Shown: positions 26,801-37,257, counted from the stretch's first letter. The stretch is 64,000 nt of DNA from Gordionus sp. m RMFG-2023 (GCF_954871325.1 NC_088775.1:1473473-1537472); one strand, 5' to 3'. Numbers and translations are program-made. Notes: a model not told the origin generated them from the sequence alone.

Positions 26801-29800
26801 GTAGATAAGTTTCAAGTTTCGGGGTAGAGTGATGTGACACGTGCCCTTTATTATTTCCCTAAGTGCCCGATGTAGTATACAGAGTTTCGTCTAAATGAAC
26901 TGCCTAGGAATTTAGATTATAATTTAAGCCGCCATTTTATATAAAAAATCAAAAAAAAATACGAAAGGGAATGAGATGAGATTACAAAATATTTTGTTAA
27001 AAAGTCGAATTTTTAGAATTCTAAATTCGAGTTGGAGTCGTGAAATACGACACTTAACTTGACTCGAATTTATTTTGAATCGGCACGCTATTATTATCTG
27101 CTCCACGAGGAAAATATTTAAAAATCGACGAAACCGACTCAACTAGCTAACTCGTACGGCTCATTGTTCCGCTCAATTCGAAATGAGTTTTACGACTCAA
27201 AACTCGAATTTAGGCCAAGTCCGACTCGGCTTAACCGATTAACGACGCTAATTGTAAATAACAAAAAAATTTGACAAATTAGTAGGGCCTTATCACAATG
27301 AAATGAAGTGAATAACGAATACTAGGTTCTTCGAACGAATCAAATAATATACTATCTTATTCGATCAGTGTAATTGTGAATAGTAAACTATTCGATTTTT
27401 TCGAATGAATCGAATACGAATAATTCGTAATTGGGTTGGTTTTCGAATTGGCCTAGTAATGAGTATACCCGCCGTAAGTCGTTACAAAATGTCCAATTTT
27501 TTGAGTGTTCTTCGCCCGAGCAATAATAATAAGTTGACCGCTTTGGATATAGAATTAGTTAGAACCGAGATGGTCTCTTAAGTGACAATGTGGGTAAACC
27601 CCCCTATCCATTTTTAAATATAAAAGCTAAAACTAATCGCATTAACAGATGTTTCACCTCAAGGCTTAGCCGTCATGCGCTTTTAGATAGTTAATGAATT
27701 ATCATATTTTTCGGATCCACCGGATTTACGAGTTTTTGCTGGAACCGAGTTTGATCAAAAAACTTTGTATTATCCGCTAAAATCTGGATTCGAAACCGGA
27801 TATATAATAAAAAAAAAGGATCGATCAAAATTTGATGACTATATTATTTTGTATCGACTGAGTATTATAATGTTCTATATCCAATTTTAGATAACAGAAT
27901 TCTTTTCCCCGCGATAAATCAATTCATTCCTGAGTTGTGTATTCCTCTATTCCTCCAAATCAACAATAAAAAAAATATAAAATATAATTTAGAATAATCC
28001 CTCTATTTGCATCGTAGTGTTATTTTAAAAAAAAATTCTCTCCCAAAAATTTTGCTATATAATATTCAAGCCAACGAATTATAACAAAATAATCAATTAT
28101 CCGTGCGTTAGATAATTTAAAATAGAAGATTTAAGTTGTTTTTTTTAATACCTAATGTTCAAAGGATGATTTTTTTTAAAGATTTCTTTTTGATAAGCCT
28201 TAAATATATAAAATTTCTAAAACTGTTCAGTAAACAATTTAGGTCAATTACATCTAAATACAGTATTTCTTAACCAAAAAAAAAGTGAAGTTGAAAAATA
28301 AATATAAATAGATTTTGGACACTTAAATTTAATAATAATAATTTTTAAAAAAATTAACATTTTATTCGTTTTTATATAACCGGAAGTAGCTTCCAGCGAT
28401 TTTCAGTCTATATAAAGCTCCGATATGCTGGATTAAAGACTGAGGGGGGAAGGGGTAGCTCAGGAAGATTACTATAAATAAGTGATCTGCCTCGGGCCTA
28501 ATCCCTAGCCCGGTTCCCGAAAAGCCCGACCGGAAATACAAATTATTTGTCTCCTCGGCCCGGCCCAAATTTATTTATATAAATATTAAGTTCGACCCTA
28601 ACCGAAATTATTCAAATAGACCCGGTCATGTCCAAAATTCGTTCGGGTTGAGTACGGACCGGGCCGTGATTTACAGATCTCTACTACCCGGTTTCCTGCC
28701 GGATTTAATATTTGATACAAATAAACTCGTCTAAATATATATATATATAACTTCTTATCCATTCAACAAGGTAAACATGAACACGACAACGAAGGAAGGG
28801 TTATAACAGCTGAATATGACCAATTCTATCTGGTCAATGTGTGTAAGTTTTAATTTTATTTAAAAAACAACTCATTGTTTAGCACTGACACTTCTAGAAT
28901 ATTCTATTTCTATCATCTATTATTCATATGGTTTTAAGATTTTTTATTGTATAAGAAGATTTTTATATGAAACATCTATCGCTCTTGTTTCGGCAATAAT
29001 TTTTTAAAGGAATTTATTATATTTTAAAGAATATAACATTTTTATTTATAATAATAATAATAAAAAATTTGTTAGATATCCCTAATTCTGGCAATAAGCT
29101 TGTCAGACTCGAATACAGACTGGAATGGGATAGATGCTTCCGAAATTACTTAACCGATCTTGATGCCAAGAAACCGGTCATAATATGCGGTGATTTGAAT
29201 GTCGCGCACAACGAAATAGGTTTTTTTTCTCTTAATAAACGTGATTTTTTATGGTCAGTTTATCGCTCATTGGAAAATTAAACGCTTTTCTATAAAGCGG
29301 AGAATTAATTATAAATTAAATGGGAAAAATTCGATTAGTTAGCCTTAGATCTTGGAAAAGAGATCTTTTTTAGGTTCGCACTGACTTATCTATGAGGTTA
29401 CATTATTATCCCACTTCTTATACTGGAAACATAAAAAAATTTATTAATATATATGTACCCTAAAAATTTAAAATATTTTTTATTTTCTACTATTTGACTG
29501 TCGATCACTATCATAGACCTAGCTCACTTTGTTAATCTCAATTTTTTTTCTAAGGAGTTTTTTAACGTTGCAGGGAAATCTCCACTTTTTAACATCTGAT
29601 TTAATAAAAAATTATAGAAGAGGGCCTTTTACAAGAACAGCTGCTGAATGAGATATTATAATTAAATAAATAAACAGATCTCAGAAATCCTAAAACTAAT
29701 ACAAAAAGTGCGGGCTTTACCAAGGAAGAACGAGACAGTTTCGGCGAACTCTTGCGATGCGGATTCGTGGATACGTTCCGACACTTTTATCCGGATATGG

Positions 29801-31899
29801 AAGGGCAGTACACTTATTGGAGTTACATGTTTAGCGCGCGTATCAAAAATATCGGATGGTAATTAGTATTTTATTTTTTCCTAGAAATAATTTTAGAGCC
29901 TAACGATTTGAAAAGAGAGAGTGAGAGATAGAAAAGAAAGAAATAAAAATCATCATTCAAATGGCGGGCTATTCTATCCAGTATTTAAGGATATGCGATA
30001 TAGTAAATAAATATTTAACGAAAAACAATAATTGTTGACAAACAAATCGTAATAAATAAGGGGTTCTTCTATTACAATGGCGTCGCTAAGGGGGTAGGGG
30101 CTCATTGGTCCAAAATATTTTCTTCCAGGTACTCTGGGGGGAAATTACTAAACCGCGGTTTTTATATTAAGGTATGTCTGAAATGGGGGCATCTAATATG
30201 ACTAAAAAAGATGGCGACTTGCGTTCCGCGTTAATTTTAGAAAATTTAAAAAAAATATAAATCAAAGAGTTCATACACATATATTGCCGAATTACGTACA
30301 TTTTTTTTCTTCTTTTAAAATGATTGACACCTGATATTAGGCTCCCGAAACACTTCTCAGTATAATAATCACTAAAACGAATAAAAGCAATTTCTTCTCT
30401 TAAACCTGCAAAATAAAATACCATAAAAAATTACGAAATATTTTATACAGTAGAACTTTTCAAATTTGTGCAACTCCTTAATTTGACCCAAAATTTGGGG
30501 TTACCTATTTAATTCCTATTAACTACTAATAAGTCTTTATAAATTGGGCATTTTGGTCACAACAAACTAGACAGATTTTACTGAATATATTCATTTTCTT
30601 TTAATTGACAATCCCCATGTTTTATTTTTATCATTTAACTTTATTATCTATCACCCAATTCATTTCATATTTTTTTCTTCCATCAAACTCTAACTACTCA
30701 GACTCACCTTCTCTCCCCTTCGGTTATAAATCATCCTTTCAAACGACGATCAATTCCGGATTTTCGCGCACCGCTCTTTGTAATATAGAGCCATTATTTT
30801 TTACAAAAAACTAAAAAAAAATTAAAATTATCCAATCAAACGTCGATCAATTTCGGGATTTCGCGCACGCGCTCTTTGTAATAAGAGTCATTATTTTATT
30901 TTTTTTAAAAAAAACTATATTTCTTTAATTATCGACAAAAGAATTTTCAAAGTTATCTTCTTCTATTTTTTTTTATCATGAACTAAATTATCCGTGAAAT
31001 TGATATGAGCTAATTCATCATGGAAAGCATCTATCCGTGAAATTTATTCGCTATAATTTTAAATACTCTTATAAATAAAATAACTATATTTATAATAACT
31101 AATTCATTTTAAATATAACATTTTTATTTTTATATTAAAAATTATAAATTAAATTTGCATTTAATATTAATTAATCAAATGTTAATAAAATATCATATTT
31201 AAAAAAAAATAAATAAATAGTGATTTAGGTCATTCTTTTCATAACTTGCTTCAAATTGTTTTTTTTTATATTTTCTATTTTAAAAAAATAAAAAAGTCAC
31301 GTGTTTTATCAGCGACCCAGAACATATGTGCATTTTGGTACCCCATTCTTGTTCCGGCCAAAAAAATTTACCCATTTCATGTTTTGGAACGTTCTGGAAA
31401 ATACCTTAATTTAATTTCTATTAATCTAAAATGATATTTTATAAAAGATTATAATTTATATATAAAATTTTGATTGTCGAAAAACACCTTTTTTTCAGCA
31501 TCTACATTTATTAAATGGAATATAATATTAAATTAAAAAAATTGTCTGAATTTTTACAAGTATTTCATTTTCGTTTAGATAGAAAATCACTTTGAGTAAG
31601 TAGTTTAGGAATGGGAGGTTCCTAGGGGGAGGATCCCCAATTAGTCTATTTTAATCATTAGATTAAATTACGTCATATTACATCTGATTAGATAACTTAT
31701 TTGTTATTTATTTGAAGAAGGAAAATGTATAGGGTTAGAATTATTCATTAAATTATTTATATTTTTTTTTAATATAAGGAGAATCGATTATTTTATAGTA
31801 TCCGAAAGACTATTGCCAAGGATATGTGACAGCATCATCAGGAAAGAAGTGTTTGGTAGCGATCATTGTCCCATAACTCTACTCCTAGAATTGGACTGA
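20287..31899 (+). CDS. APEX1: AP endonuclease APE1/APEX1 (12 exons, complete)
   Basis: Predicted 418-residue class II AP endonuclease of the ExoIII family, which cuts the DNA backbone 5' to abasic sites in nuclear base-excision repair. Twelve exons with GT..AG borders keep frame from ATG (20287) to TGA (31897-31899). Residues 1-160 form a Lys-rich, low-complexity tail, much longer than in human APE1 (318 residues in all) and probably holding the nuclear import signal. The catalytic domain follows, with every active-site residue I can check: N167 and D169 (WNVDG), E195 (CLQE), Y271 (YIPN), D310 and N312 (GDLN), D382, D407 and H408 (GSDH). Human R177 corresponds to N277 and redox C65 to T164; M270 is kept as M369. 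Introns 1-5 are 42-47 nt and later ones 233-4599 nt. A possible AATAAA lies at 32120. It looks intact and functional; the uncertain part is the 5' exons. Confidence 0.93.
20829..21657 (+). other. APEX1 intron 6 contents
   Basis: 829 nt of AT-rich sequence. A possible exon-like stretch from 20892 meets TGA after six codons in the required frame, so it was left out of the gene model. A LINE 3'-end fragment lies at 21190-21242. Confidence 0.6.
21190..21242 (-). mobile_element. LINE 3'-end fragment
   Basis: It shares CCCAAAAAGGAACCATAATT and CTAAAAATTTCTATTTGAAT with the 3' end of the LINE at 50640-56390, in the same minus orientation. Only about 50 bp remain, as expected for a very 5'-truncated insertion. 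Confidence 0.7.
21658..21864 (+). CDS. APEX1: APEX1 exon 7
   Basis: 207 nt, phase 0 at both ends, residues 108-176. It ends with [15 protein letters not shown], the first catalytic motif (N167, D169). Acceptor ATACAG and donor GTTTTT. The upstream part is tail sequence rich in S, N and K. Confidence 0.9.
21932..22057. mobile_element. short MITE, TAGTGTTGTTAAAC family, with TSD
   Basis: The ends TAGTGTTGTTAAACAGCT and the inverted TAGTGTTGTTAAATAACT are clear. Flanks GTGATAAC (21924-21931) and GTTATAAC (22058-22065) agree at 7 of 8 positions. It is 126 bp, shorter than its relatives, and lies in APEX1 intron 7. Confidence 0.85.
22827..22968. mobile_element. partial MITE, TAGTGTTGTTAAAC family
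   Basis: Has the left arm GTGTTAAATGGCTC, the middle block CCCCAAAATCTTTAGGTTTG and the right arm AGATAAAATATTGAGTTAAG. Ends are worn. In APEX1 intron 7. Confidence 0.6.
23445..23741. mobile_element. possible hAT-like MITE
   Basis: The left end CAGGGACGAAGAACCC and the inverted right end CGGGAACGAGAACGC form imperfect terminal repeats. Flanks ATAAAACT and ATATAAAT agree at 6 of 8 positions. About 297 bp and non-coding, in APEX1 intron 7. Confidence 0.5.
23956..24430 (+). repeat. tandem duplication, unit about 235 bp
   Basis: Two adjacent units (about 23956-24194 and 24195-24430) share GGCTCAAAATATTATA, TTGTTTTAAATTATTATGAT, TTTTACGTGAGAGACGATTT and ATATGGACAATTTGGACC. They differ by scattered changes and small indels, so the duplication is not recent. 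In APEX1 intron 7. Confidence 0.85.
24700..25111. mobile_element. MITE with terminal inverted repeats of about 60 bp
   Basis: Left arm 24703-24765 and right arm 25048-25110 are inverted copies of each other: GTCGTAATTTTTAAAGGG, CATGACTATCCGGGATCTTC and ACGGGATTTAAAGGGAT all recur in reverse. Ends are TA-rich, so a Tc1/mariner-type TA target is possible but not shown. About 410 bp and non-coding, in APEX1 intron 7. Confidence 0.75.
26464..26674 (+). CDS. APEX1: APEX1 exon 8
   Basis: Residues 177-246 plus the first base of G247. Holds [14 protein letters not shown] with the metal ligand E195, and [12 protein letters not shown], the conserved GYSG strand. The acceptor follows CCCCAAAG; the donor is GTAAAT. 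The 4.6-kb intron before it contains several transposons. Confidence 0.95.
26675..28770 (+). other. APEX1 intron 8 contents
   Basis: 2.1 kb. It includes CpG-containing patches near 26990-27260 and 27310-27450 with inverted TTCGA/TCGAA words, probably old inverted-repeat elements, and the GC-rich MITE at 28480-28683. No exon is missing between the flanking coding parts when compared with human APE1. Confidence 0.6.
28480..28683. mobile_element. GC-rich MITE, TAGAGATCTGCA family, worn copy
   Basis: The left end AAGTGATCTGCCTCGGGCCT and the inverted right end TAGAGATCTGTAAATCACGG match the element at 6463-6795 in sequence and layout. A convincing target-site duplication is not visible. In APEX1 intron 8. 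Confidence 0.65.
28771..28842 (+). CDS. APEX1: APEX1 exon 9
   Basis: A 72-nt exon completing G247 and coding residues 248-270, including [19 protein letters not shown], the match to human EHDQEGRVIVAEFDSFVLV. The donor is GTAAGT. It begins with GTAAA, like the donor of the previous exon. Confidence 0.93.
29076..29219 (+). CDS. APEX1: APEX1 exon 10
   Basis: 144 nt. Completes Y271 and codes residues 272-318: [19 protein letters not shown], then [11 protein letters not shown] with D310 and N312. The residue matching human R177, which inserts into DNA, is N277. Acceptor TTGTTAG, donor GTTTTT. Confidence 0.95.
29678..29858 (+). CDS. APEX1: APEX1 exon 11
   Basis: 181 nt. Starts with D319 (DLRNPK) and runs through [15 protein letters not shown] to [16 protein letters not shown]369 matches human M270, the residue that pushes into the DNA minor groove. 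The codon for W379 is split by the next intron. Confidence 0.95.
30076..30130. mobile_element. isolated hAT-like end
   Basis: CAATGGCGTCGCTAAGGGGG resembles the right terminal repeat of the hAT element at 52787-55611 (CAATGGCGTCGCTAGGGGGG). No partner end was found nearby. In APEX1 intron 11. Confidence 0.5.
30460..30560 (+). repeat. dispersed repeat, copy 1
   Basis: Contains CTCCTTAATTTGACCCAAAA, TTTGGGGTTACC and TTCCTATTAACTACTA. The same order of words occurs at about 33655-33770 and, more diverged, at 43913-44060. Family unknown. Confidence 0.55.
30739..30905 (+). repeat. tandem duplication, unit about 98 bp, CpG-containing
   Basis: Two units start at 30739 (AAACGACGATCAATTCCGG) and 30837 (AAACGTCGATCAATTTCGGG). 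Both continue with TTCGCGCAC and GCTCTTTGTAATA. In APEX1 intron 11. Confidence 0.8.
31779..31899 (+). CDS. APEX1: APEX1 exon 12 and stop
   Basis: Completes W379 and codes residues 380-418: RIDYFIVS with D382, then [15 protein letters not shown] with D407 and H408, and TGA. The end of the protein lies at the same place as in human APE1. Confidence 0.95.
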
Positions 31900-32201
31900 A
31901 ATAATTAAGTCACATGTTTTTTAAAATTCTATATTTAGATATCGCTCTTTTATCATTTATAACTTGTCATGTATATAAATTACACTTTTAAATATTTTTT
32001 GACAAAATTATAACAAAAATATTATCAGTTTTTACTTTATTTTCCTAAAGGATTTTAAAAGGGGGAAATATATATCAATTTGTAGATTTGTAATATTTAT
32101 TAATTTTTAATAAAAATATAATAAATTTTAAATACAAATGTTGTAAATACCGTAATTTATGGTGAAGTTTTATCTTTAAAATGCGGTAAAATTTCATAAG
32201 A

Positions 32202-32207
32202 TTTATT
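32202..32207 (-). promoter_or_regulatory. possible polyadenylation signal of the basic-protein gene
   Basis: AATAAA on the minus strand about 80 bp after the TAA stop. In such AT-rich DNA the hexamer is common by chance, so support is only positional. Confidence 0.3.
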
Positions 32208-32285
32208 GGTTAGAAGGGAAGGAAAGGAAAGTAGAAAGAAAGATATGAGTGACTTCTAACAATACTAAAAATGTCTAATAAATTA

Positions 32286-32402
32286 TTATTTTGAAGCGGA
32301 AGATTCTTTTAACGTTCTCTCCGCAGCGTAAGATTTGTTTTTGATGGCCTCCATTTCTTTCTGGGTTTCGTCGATTAAATTCTTGAGTTTTATTAGTGCC
32401 AT
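32286..32402 (-). CDS. unknown basic protein, exon 2
   Basis: 38 codons and TAA. A helix-forming sequence with charged residues spaced for an amphipathic helix. The acceptor is TGATTATCAG. Confidence 0.6.
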   Translation of the reverse strand: MALIKLKNLIDETQKEMEAIKNKSYAAERTLKESSASK

Positions 32403-33421
32403 CTGATAATCAATCACGTGTTATTATTTATATTTATAAAAAAAACTTAAAATTGATTTGTCATGTTGATTGGAATAAGATCTCGGAATAATAGCATTTT
32501 TTTTGCCGTTTAAATATTTAATAACAAGAAGTAAAAGTTTTTTTTTTTTAAAAAACGCCATTTTTTGTGTTTTATTACGAGTATCAGAGCTTTAGAAGCA
32601 GAAACAATAAAATATATATTATTTTGAGAATTTTAAGCCATATCACAATCTACCTCGCTAAATTTGCCATATCACAATCTACCTCGCTAAATAAAGTTTT
32701 TAAAAGATAATTAATCTTTATAAATTTGATTTTTTGAGCTAAAATTTCTTTAAAAATTATTTTTAACCGTGTTATTTTGTTTTCGTTTTTTATATATCCC
32801 TATGTGCAATAAGAAGAACAAAAAAAAGGACTAATTTTAAAATAAGAGAATTGCAAGCCCGGCACGGATATTAACCTGGCTCGAAACCGCCCTTAAAAAC
32901 CGGCTTTAGAAACTAAATAAATACGAACAGACCGATTTAAAAAAAATGAAATCGAAATTATAAGAATTAAACGGCTGGAAATCGTATAAAGTCATTTGCT
33001 TTCCATACGATTTCAATTTCCCTCTTGAAACAATTATTGTATTTATGATAGTGCTTTATATACATGACTATTTTCGTTTTAATACCTTTTTCGCTGAAAT
33101 AATTGAGGCTAAATGGCCTCGGGCATGAATACCGTCTGCGATTATGGCAGGCTTAGGAATTTTAGGAGGAATATTAACCGTATCTTTGCCACCATAGTGC
33201 GTTTTCTTGGTTCGTTTGGCCAAATTGTTTTCATTCAAAATTTTTGATAATTCGTCACTTTGGCGGCCCGATGACCACTTGCTAGGTTTTTTCGTGAGAA
33301 TTTGGCGATCCTTAGAAATTTTATATTTATTACCTGTTTTTGTCACGTTTATCACTTCGTCTTCGTCTGTTGGTAGAATTGTCTTGATGACTTTATTGAA
33401 TTTTGTTGATTCGATATTCAT
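32286..33421 (-). CDS. two-exon gene for a 150-residue basic protein of unknown function
   Basis: Exon 1 (33421 to 33086) starts at ATG with an in-frame TAA upstream and codes 112 residues from MNIESTKFNK. It ends ISAKK at donor GTATTA. Exon 2 (32402 to 32286) follows acceptor TTATCAG in phase 0 and codes MALIKLKNLIDETQKEME and a further 20 residues to TAA. The 683-nt intron has GT..AG ends. The product has no signal peptide or membrane segment. Exon 1 is polar and basic with S/K-rich parts (KKPSKWSSGRQSDELSK, NLAKRTKKTHYGGKD); the C-terminus should form a short helix or coiled coil. Codon use and composition differ from the surrounding low-complexity DNA, which supports a real gene. It converges with APEX1, with 386 bp between the stops, and AATAAA lies about 80 bp past its stop (32207-32202). 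I do not recognise the family; further 5' exons are possible. Confidence 0.68.
32637..32692 (+). repeat. short tandem duplication, 29-bp unit
   Basis: GCCATATCACAATCTACCTC and GCTAAATTT occur twice back to back, nearly identical, inside the intron of the unknown basic-protein gene. Confidence 0.9.
33086..33421 (-). CDS. unknown basic protein, exon 1
   Basis: 112 codons from ATG to donor AAAAAG|GTATTA. Includes KTILPTDEDEVINVTKTGNK and IPPKIPKPAIIADGIHARGH. The open frame would continue four more codons beyond the donor to a stop, so an unspliced form is also possible. Confidence 0.65.
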
Positions 33422-34504
33422 TAGCCACCCAACCAACACTCCGAAATTTATGATTTAAATCTTCTTTGATTTATTTTTTTGTTATTTAAATCTAGGAAAT
33501 AATTGCCAAACGATATTATTTTTTTTAAAAATCAATTTAACTCAAATATTTTAAAATCGTCTGTTTTAATTCGATTTAGGACAATTTTATTTTTTTTTAA
33601 AGATTTCCTCTTATTTTATGAATTATTTGATTGAAGTACTGTCATATCTGTCTAATTTAGGCTCCCGATAATTTGGGAAACTCCCTAATTTGACCAGAAT
33701 TTGGAGTTTTAATCAAATTCCCATTAACTACTATCAGAAAATGCGTCTACTTCGAAAAAGTGGTCAGATTTTTAATTTTTGGTCTATTTGCATGAGACCT
33801 CCATATATTGGGTTGTTTTTTGTTGCATTCATTCATTCTAAATATATCATCTGTTCAAAACCATTCATGTATATTCAAATTTTGTAAAGAAAATAGTAAA
33901 TCTTCAAAGGTAACCTAAATATTTCATAATAGTTGATTTTCAGATTCAAAATTAATCACTGACATAAATGTCCCGGACAAAAATATCCAAAAGAACCCCG
34001 GACCAAAAGATACTGGTCAAAAATGATTGTTTTAGAAAAAAAAAATTAAACACTTTAAAAAAATAGGGTATTTTGTCCGAATGTCTTTATGTCCGAACAC
34101 TGTCGTCCAACGACATTTATGTCAGGTGATTTTTTAAATGAGTTCATAAATACTGAGTTTGTGAAATCTCATTTCAAAAACGATCGTCACGTGATATGCC
34201 AATATTTTAATCAAAATTATATTTGTAAATCTTAAGTTCCTGTAAGGGGGCTCGGCTCGCTTAGATTTACTAATTTGATCAAATAGATATAACCTTAATA
34301 AAATGGACTTAGGCCATATGATAAAAATAATTTCAAATTTATAATATCCTTTTTTTTATTTAAAGAATCTAATGTATTTGTATACCAGAAGTATCTGTAC
34401 TACAGTGAATGTATCGAATATATATATACTTTTAAAATAATTTTCTCATCCCTAAGAGGCCTAAATGATAGGTAGTCAAACAAATAAATGTAAAATTTAC
34501 TAAA
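33422..34504. other. intergenic stretch before the receptor array
   Basis: AT-rich. Holds copy 2 of the dispersed repeat of 30460-30560, at about 33655-33770. An inverted pair of GTCCGAA/TTCGGAC-like words near 33968-34125 suggests a small worn foldback. No gene seen. Confidence 0.5.
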
Positions 34505-34779
34505 TAATACAAATTGTTTATTTATTATTCTATAATTCACGATTTACAAAGTTTATTACAAATCACGGCGACAAAAATTTAATTTTATAAAATTACGAAA
34601 ATTTGAAATTAAATTAAGGTTACATATGAATATTTGACTTTAATTATTTACCACAAGGAAAGTAACATTGTTATTTTTGTACAAGTTGTTTTTATTAAAA
34701 TACAATTTTTTTAAAATTATTGACTGAAAGTTGCCTCAAAAAAAGTGAGTTCACCAAAGAAGATGGTCTTCTGAATTCT

Positions 34780-35907
34780 CTAGTGACTATAAAGCTCTAT
34801 CAACCTAAATGCCGGTCTTGGGGCAGGAGAGACAGAATTCCTAAATTTTCTTATTTTCCGGATAAGTGTGTTGAATCCCAGAATACACGAGTTACTCACG
34901 CTTTGCATGAAAATGAAGAAAATATAAAAATTCATCGAGTAATAAAGGTTTTCTAGAAAACATGCCCATTCTCCTGAGATTCTCATCCGTGGGTTAATAC
35001 GTAATAACAAAAAAATCACAATAATGGGGAAATAGCTAACTAATCTAAAAGCGGACAAACATATGAGCAACCTTAGAGTGCGATTTGCTTTCTTCTGCAG
35101 AACTAGTCGAGTGAGGTTAGTACTATTCATTCGATTCATCAACTTTTTTACGGCGGCCCTGAAGCTAATAGTCACTATTATTTTGTCGCTTTACGCAAAT
35201 ATATATATATATAATATAATATTACTAAACAATTACCAACATGAAGAGCAAAATTATTATCAAGAAAAGTTCCTGATAAACTAGGTAGAATATGCTTAGG
35301 CGATCATGTAATGTGTAACTAAAATATATATCATCTGAGAGCGTTATATTCGACTTAACGTTAACAAAGTCGACCCAAACACGGAAATAATTGTAATAAA
35401 CCGGAAACATTATTGTCACGGTTATGGTTATAATAATTGTCATCAAGTATTTCATATACAACCACAAAATATTTTCGATGCCAGTGGAAGTAACCTAATA
35501 TCATATATCGCTCCAGACTCATAGCTATAATCAATAAGACGTTGAATAACTTTAAAGTATTTATTAGGGCCCCTACAAAGTGGTGCAAGCATAGGTCCAA
35601 GAGTAAAATGAATAAGGAAGTTTGAAATGTCATTAAAACATGGATGAATACCCTAATCGCGAAATCGCAAAGATCAACGCAAAAATTGGTGACGCTGATC
35701 AACCTCAGTAGAATAAATAGAAACTGAGATTCCGTCTTTCGCGACTCACCATGTAGTGTAGGCCAAGAAGAGGGCGTTGCCTAACATCCCGTGTAGCGCG
35801 AGAGAATATATAATCCCATATTCAAAATATAATTCGTCGCCATATTTAGACGTGAAGTTCCCTTCTGTCAAATTATGGCAGGAGACTGTTTCGTTGTCGA
35901 GTTTCAT
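34780..35907 (-). pseudogene. class A GPCR, copy 1 (damaged)
   Basis: Homologous along its length to the intact receptor at 47938-49639. It starts MKLDNETVSCHNLTEGNF and keeps TM3 with SLERY, TM4, TM5, and the second-exon part (TM6, TM7, tail ending FRLIELYSH). The first exon is in more than one frame: a small insertion/deletion event near 35745-35755 in TM1 and further slips before TM4 and between TM4 and TM5. The intron that is 622 nt in the intact copy is here only about 50 nt; its donor GTAATT survives, but the acceptor CAGGTAATAG is replaced by CAAAATAATAG. A functional product is therefore unlikely. Confidence 0.8.
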
Positions 35908-36339
35908 TTTTTTTATTTCGATGTTTTCTAACTTATAAAAAGATTTAAAAATAAAGGATTTTATTTATGATTCAAACCTGTTATTCTCATTTTTCTAAGA
36001 AAAAGAAAATTAGATTAAATAAAAAAAAAATATATTGACGTTCTACGAATTGCAGTATCAGATAAACGCATTGGATATCAAAATAAACCAATGAGATAAT
36101 GGCGTTTTACTCATCAAAAATAATAATTTTTTTTCTACTTACCTTTCACCTGATACTGATGACGGATGCCATGGCTAAGGAAGTTCCCATTTTGAATAAA
36201 ATTATTTTTAAAATTACGTGATTTGTATCAAATAAAAAAAATATAAGAAATTTTAAGAAATTATTTACTATTTATTAATGAAGTTTTTTTTTTAAAGAAT
36301 TTTCTTAATTTGAATGTATGTATATAAAACCTAATATAG

Positions 36340-36521
36340 AAGTGTTGTTAAACCGCTCGTTTTGCACCGAACTCGATATTTTAGCCCGAAAAATATTTCC
36401 CGAGCATAGAAATTTCGAGAATGTATGTCTAGAACCTTTGTTCCTGCTCCTTCTACGAGGAAAATCTTCAGGCTTGTTTAATATTTTTCTGGATGAAATA
36501 TTGAGTTTTAACTTAACACTA
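36340..36521. mobile_element. MITE, TAGTGTTGTTAAAC family, upstream of receptor copy 1
   Basis: Left end AAGTGTTGTTAAACCGCTCG, interior ACTCGATATTTTAGCCCG, right arm GATGAAATATTGAG, right terminus TTAACTTAACACTA. It sits in the context TTATTAATGAAGTTTTT, as do the MITEs upstream of the other receptor copies. Confidence 0.75.
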
Positions 36522-36824
36522 TGATATTTTAAATAGTTCGGTTTTTAAAAAAAAACGGTTAATCCAATATTTTGCCCATATATATTTATAATTAAATGAG
36601 TGCTTTTCATCATCTGACCCAAAAATTACATTTTTTTTAAAAAAATTTGTCTTTAAATCTGAAAAGAAATTATTATAGGTTTTTTTGATAATCTTGATTC
36701 CCCCCCCCCCTATGCAAATAAACCGGACCGAGAAAGATTGGAATAATCCTTAGCAGACTCAAGTTTGATAGACTTATGTTTAAAAACGGTGCCGTAACAT
36801 ATAAATCACTATTACTAGCAAATT

Positions 36825-37090
36825 TGGTCAATCGAATATTTAGTAAGTGGTCGGTTATGAGTTCGGGTCAAATCATAATTTTTTTTAAAAAAATAGTAGC
36901 ATTGCAGTACATAGTTATTGGGGGTCGGTTTCAAATCGGTTATCGGTCAAATCACGATATTTTTAAAATAATGTTTTATACACGTATTTATAGACAAATA
37001 AAAACAAGTGATAACTATTTGGTCAATCGAATATTTAGTAAGTGGTCGAGTTTGAGCTCGGGATTCGGTTAAATCATAATATTTTTTAAA
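36825..37090 (+). repeat. direct duplication inside receptor unit 1
   Basis: TTGGTCAATCGAATATTTAG and TAAGTGGTCG occur at 36825 and again at 37020, each followed by an AAATCATAAT stretch. Unit 2 has a single, diverged copy near 42013, so the duplication is private to unit 1. Confidence 0.8.
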
Positions 37091-37163
37091 ACACTTTCCA
37101 GGATAATGCTTAACACGTAAACGTACACTTATAAACCAAGAAATAGATTTTGATCAATAGCGC

Positions 37164-37164
37164 C

Positions 37165-37248
<84 letters not shown>

Positions 37249-37257
37249 TTCTTTCTT
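37164..37257 (+). repeat. (CTTT)n microsatellite
   Basis: About 94 bp of CTTT units placed in the sequence that reads AACGCCAGCAATGTGTGCCT in unit 2 and ATTACGCCAGCAATATGTGC in unit 3, so it arose or was inserted after the units separated. Confidence 0.95.
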
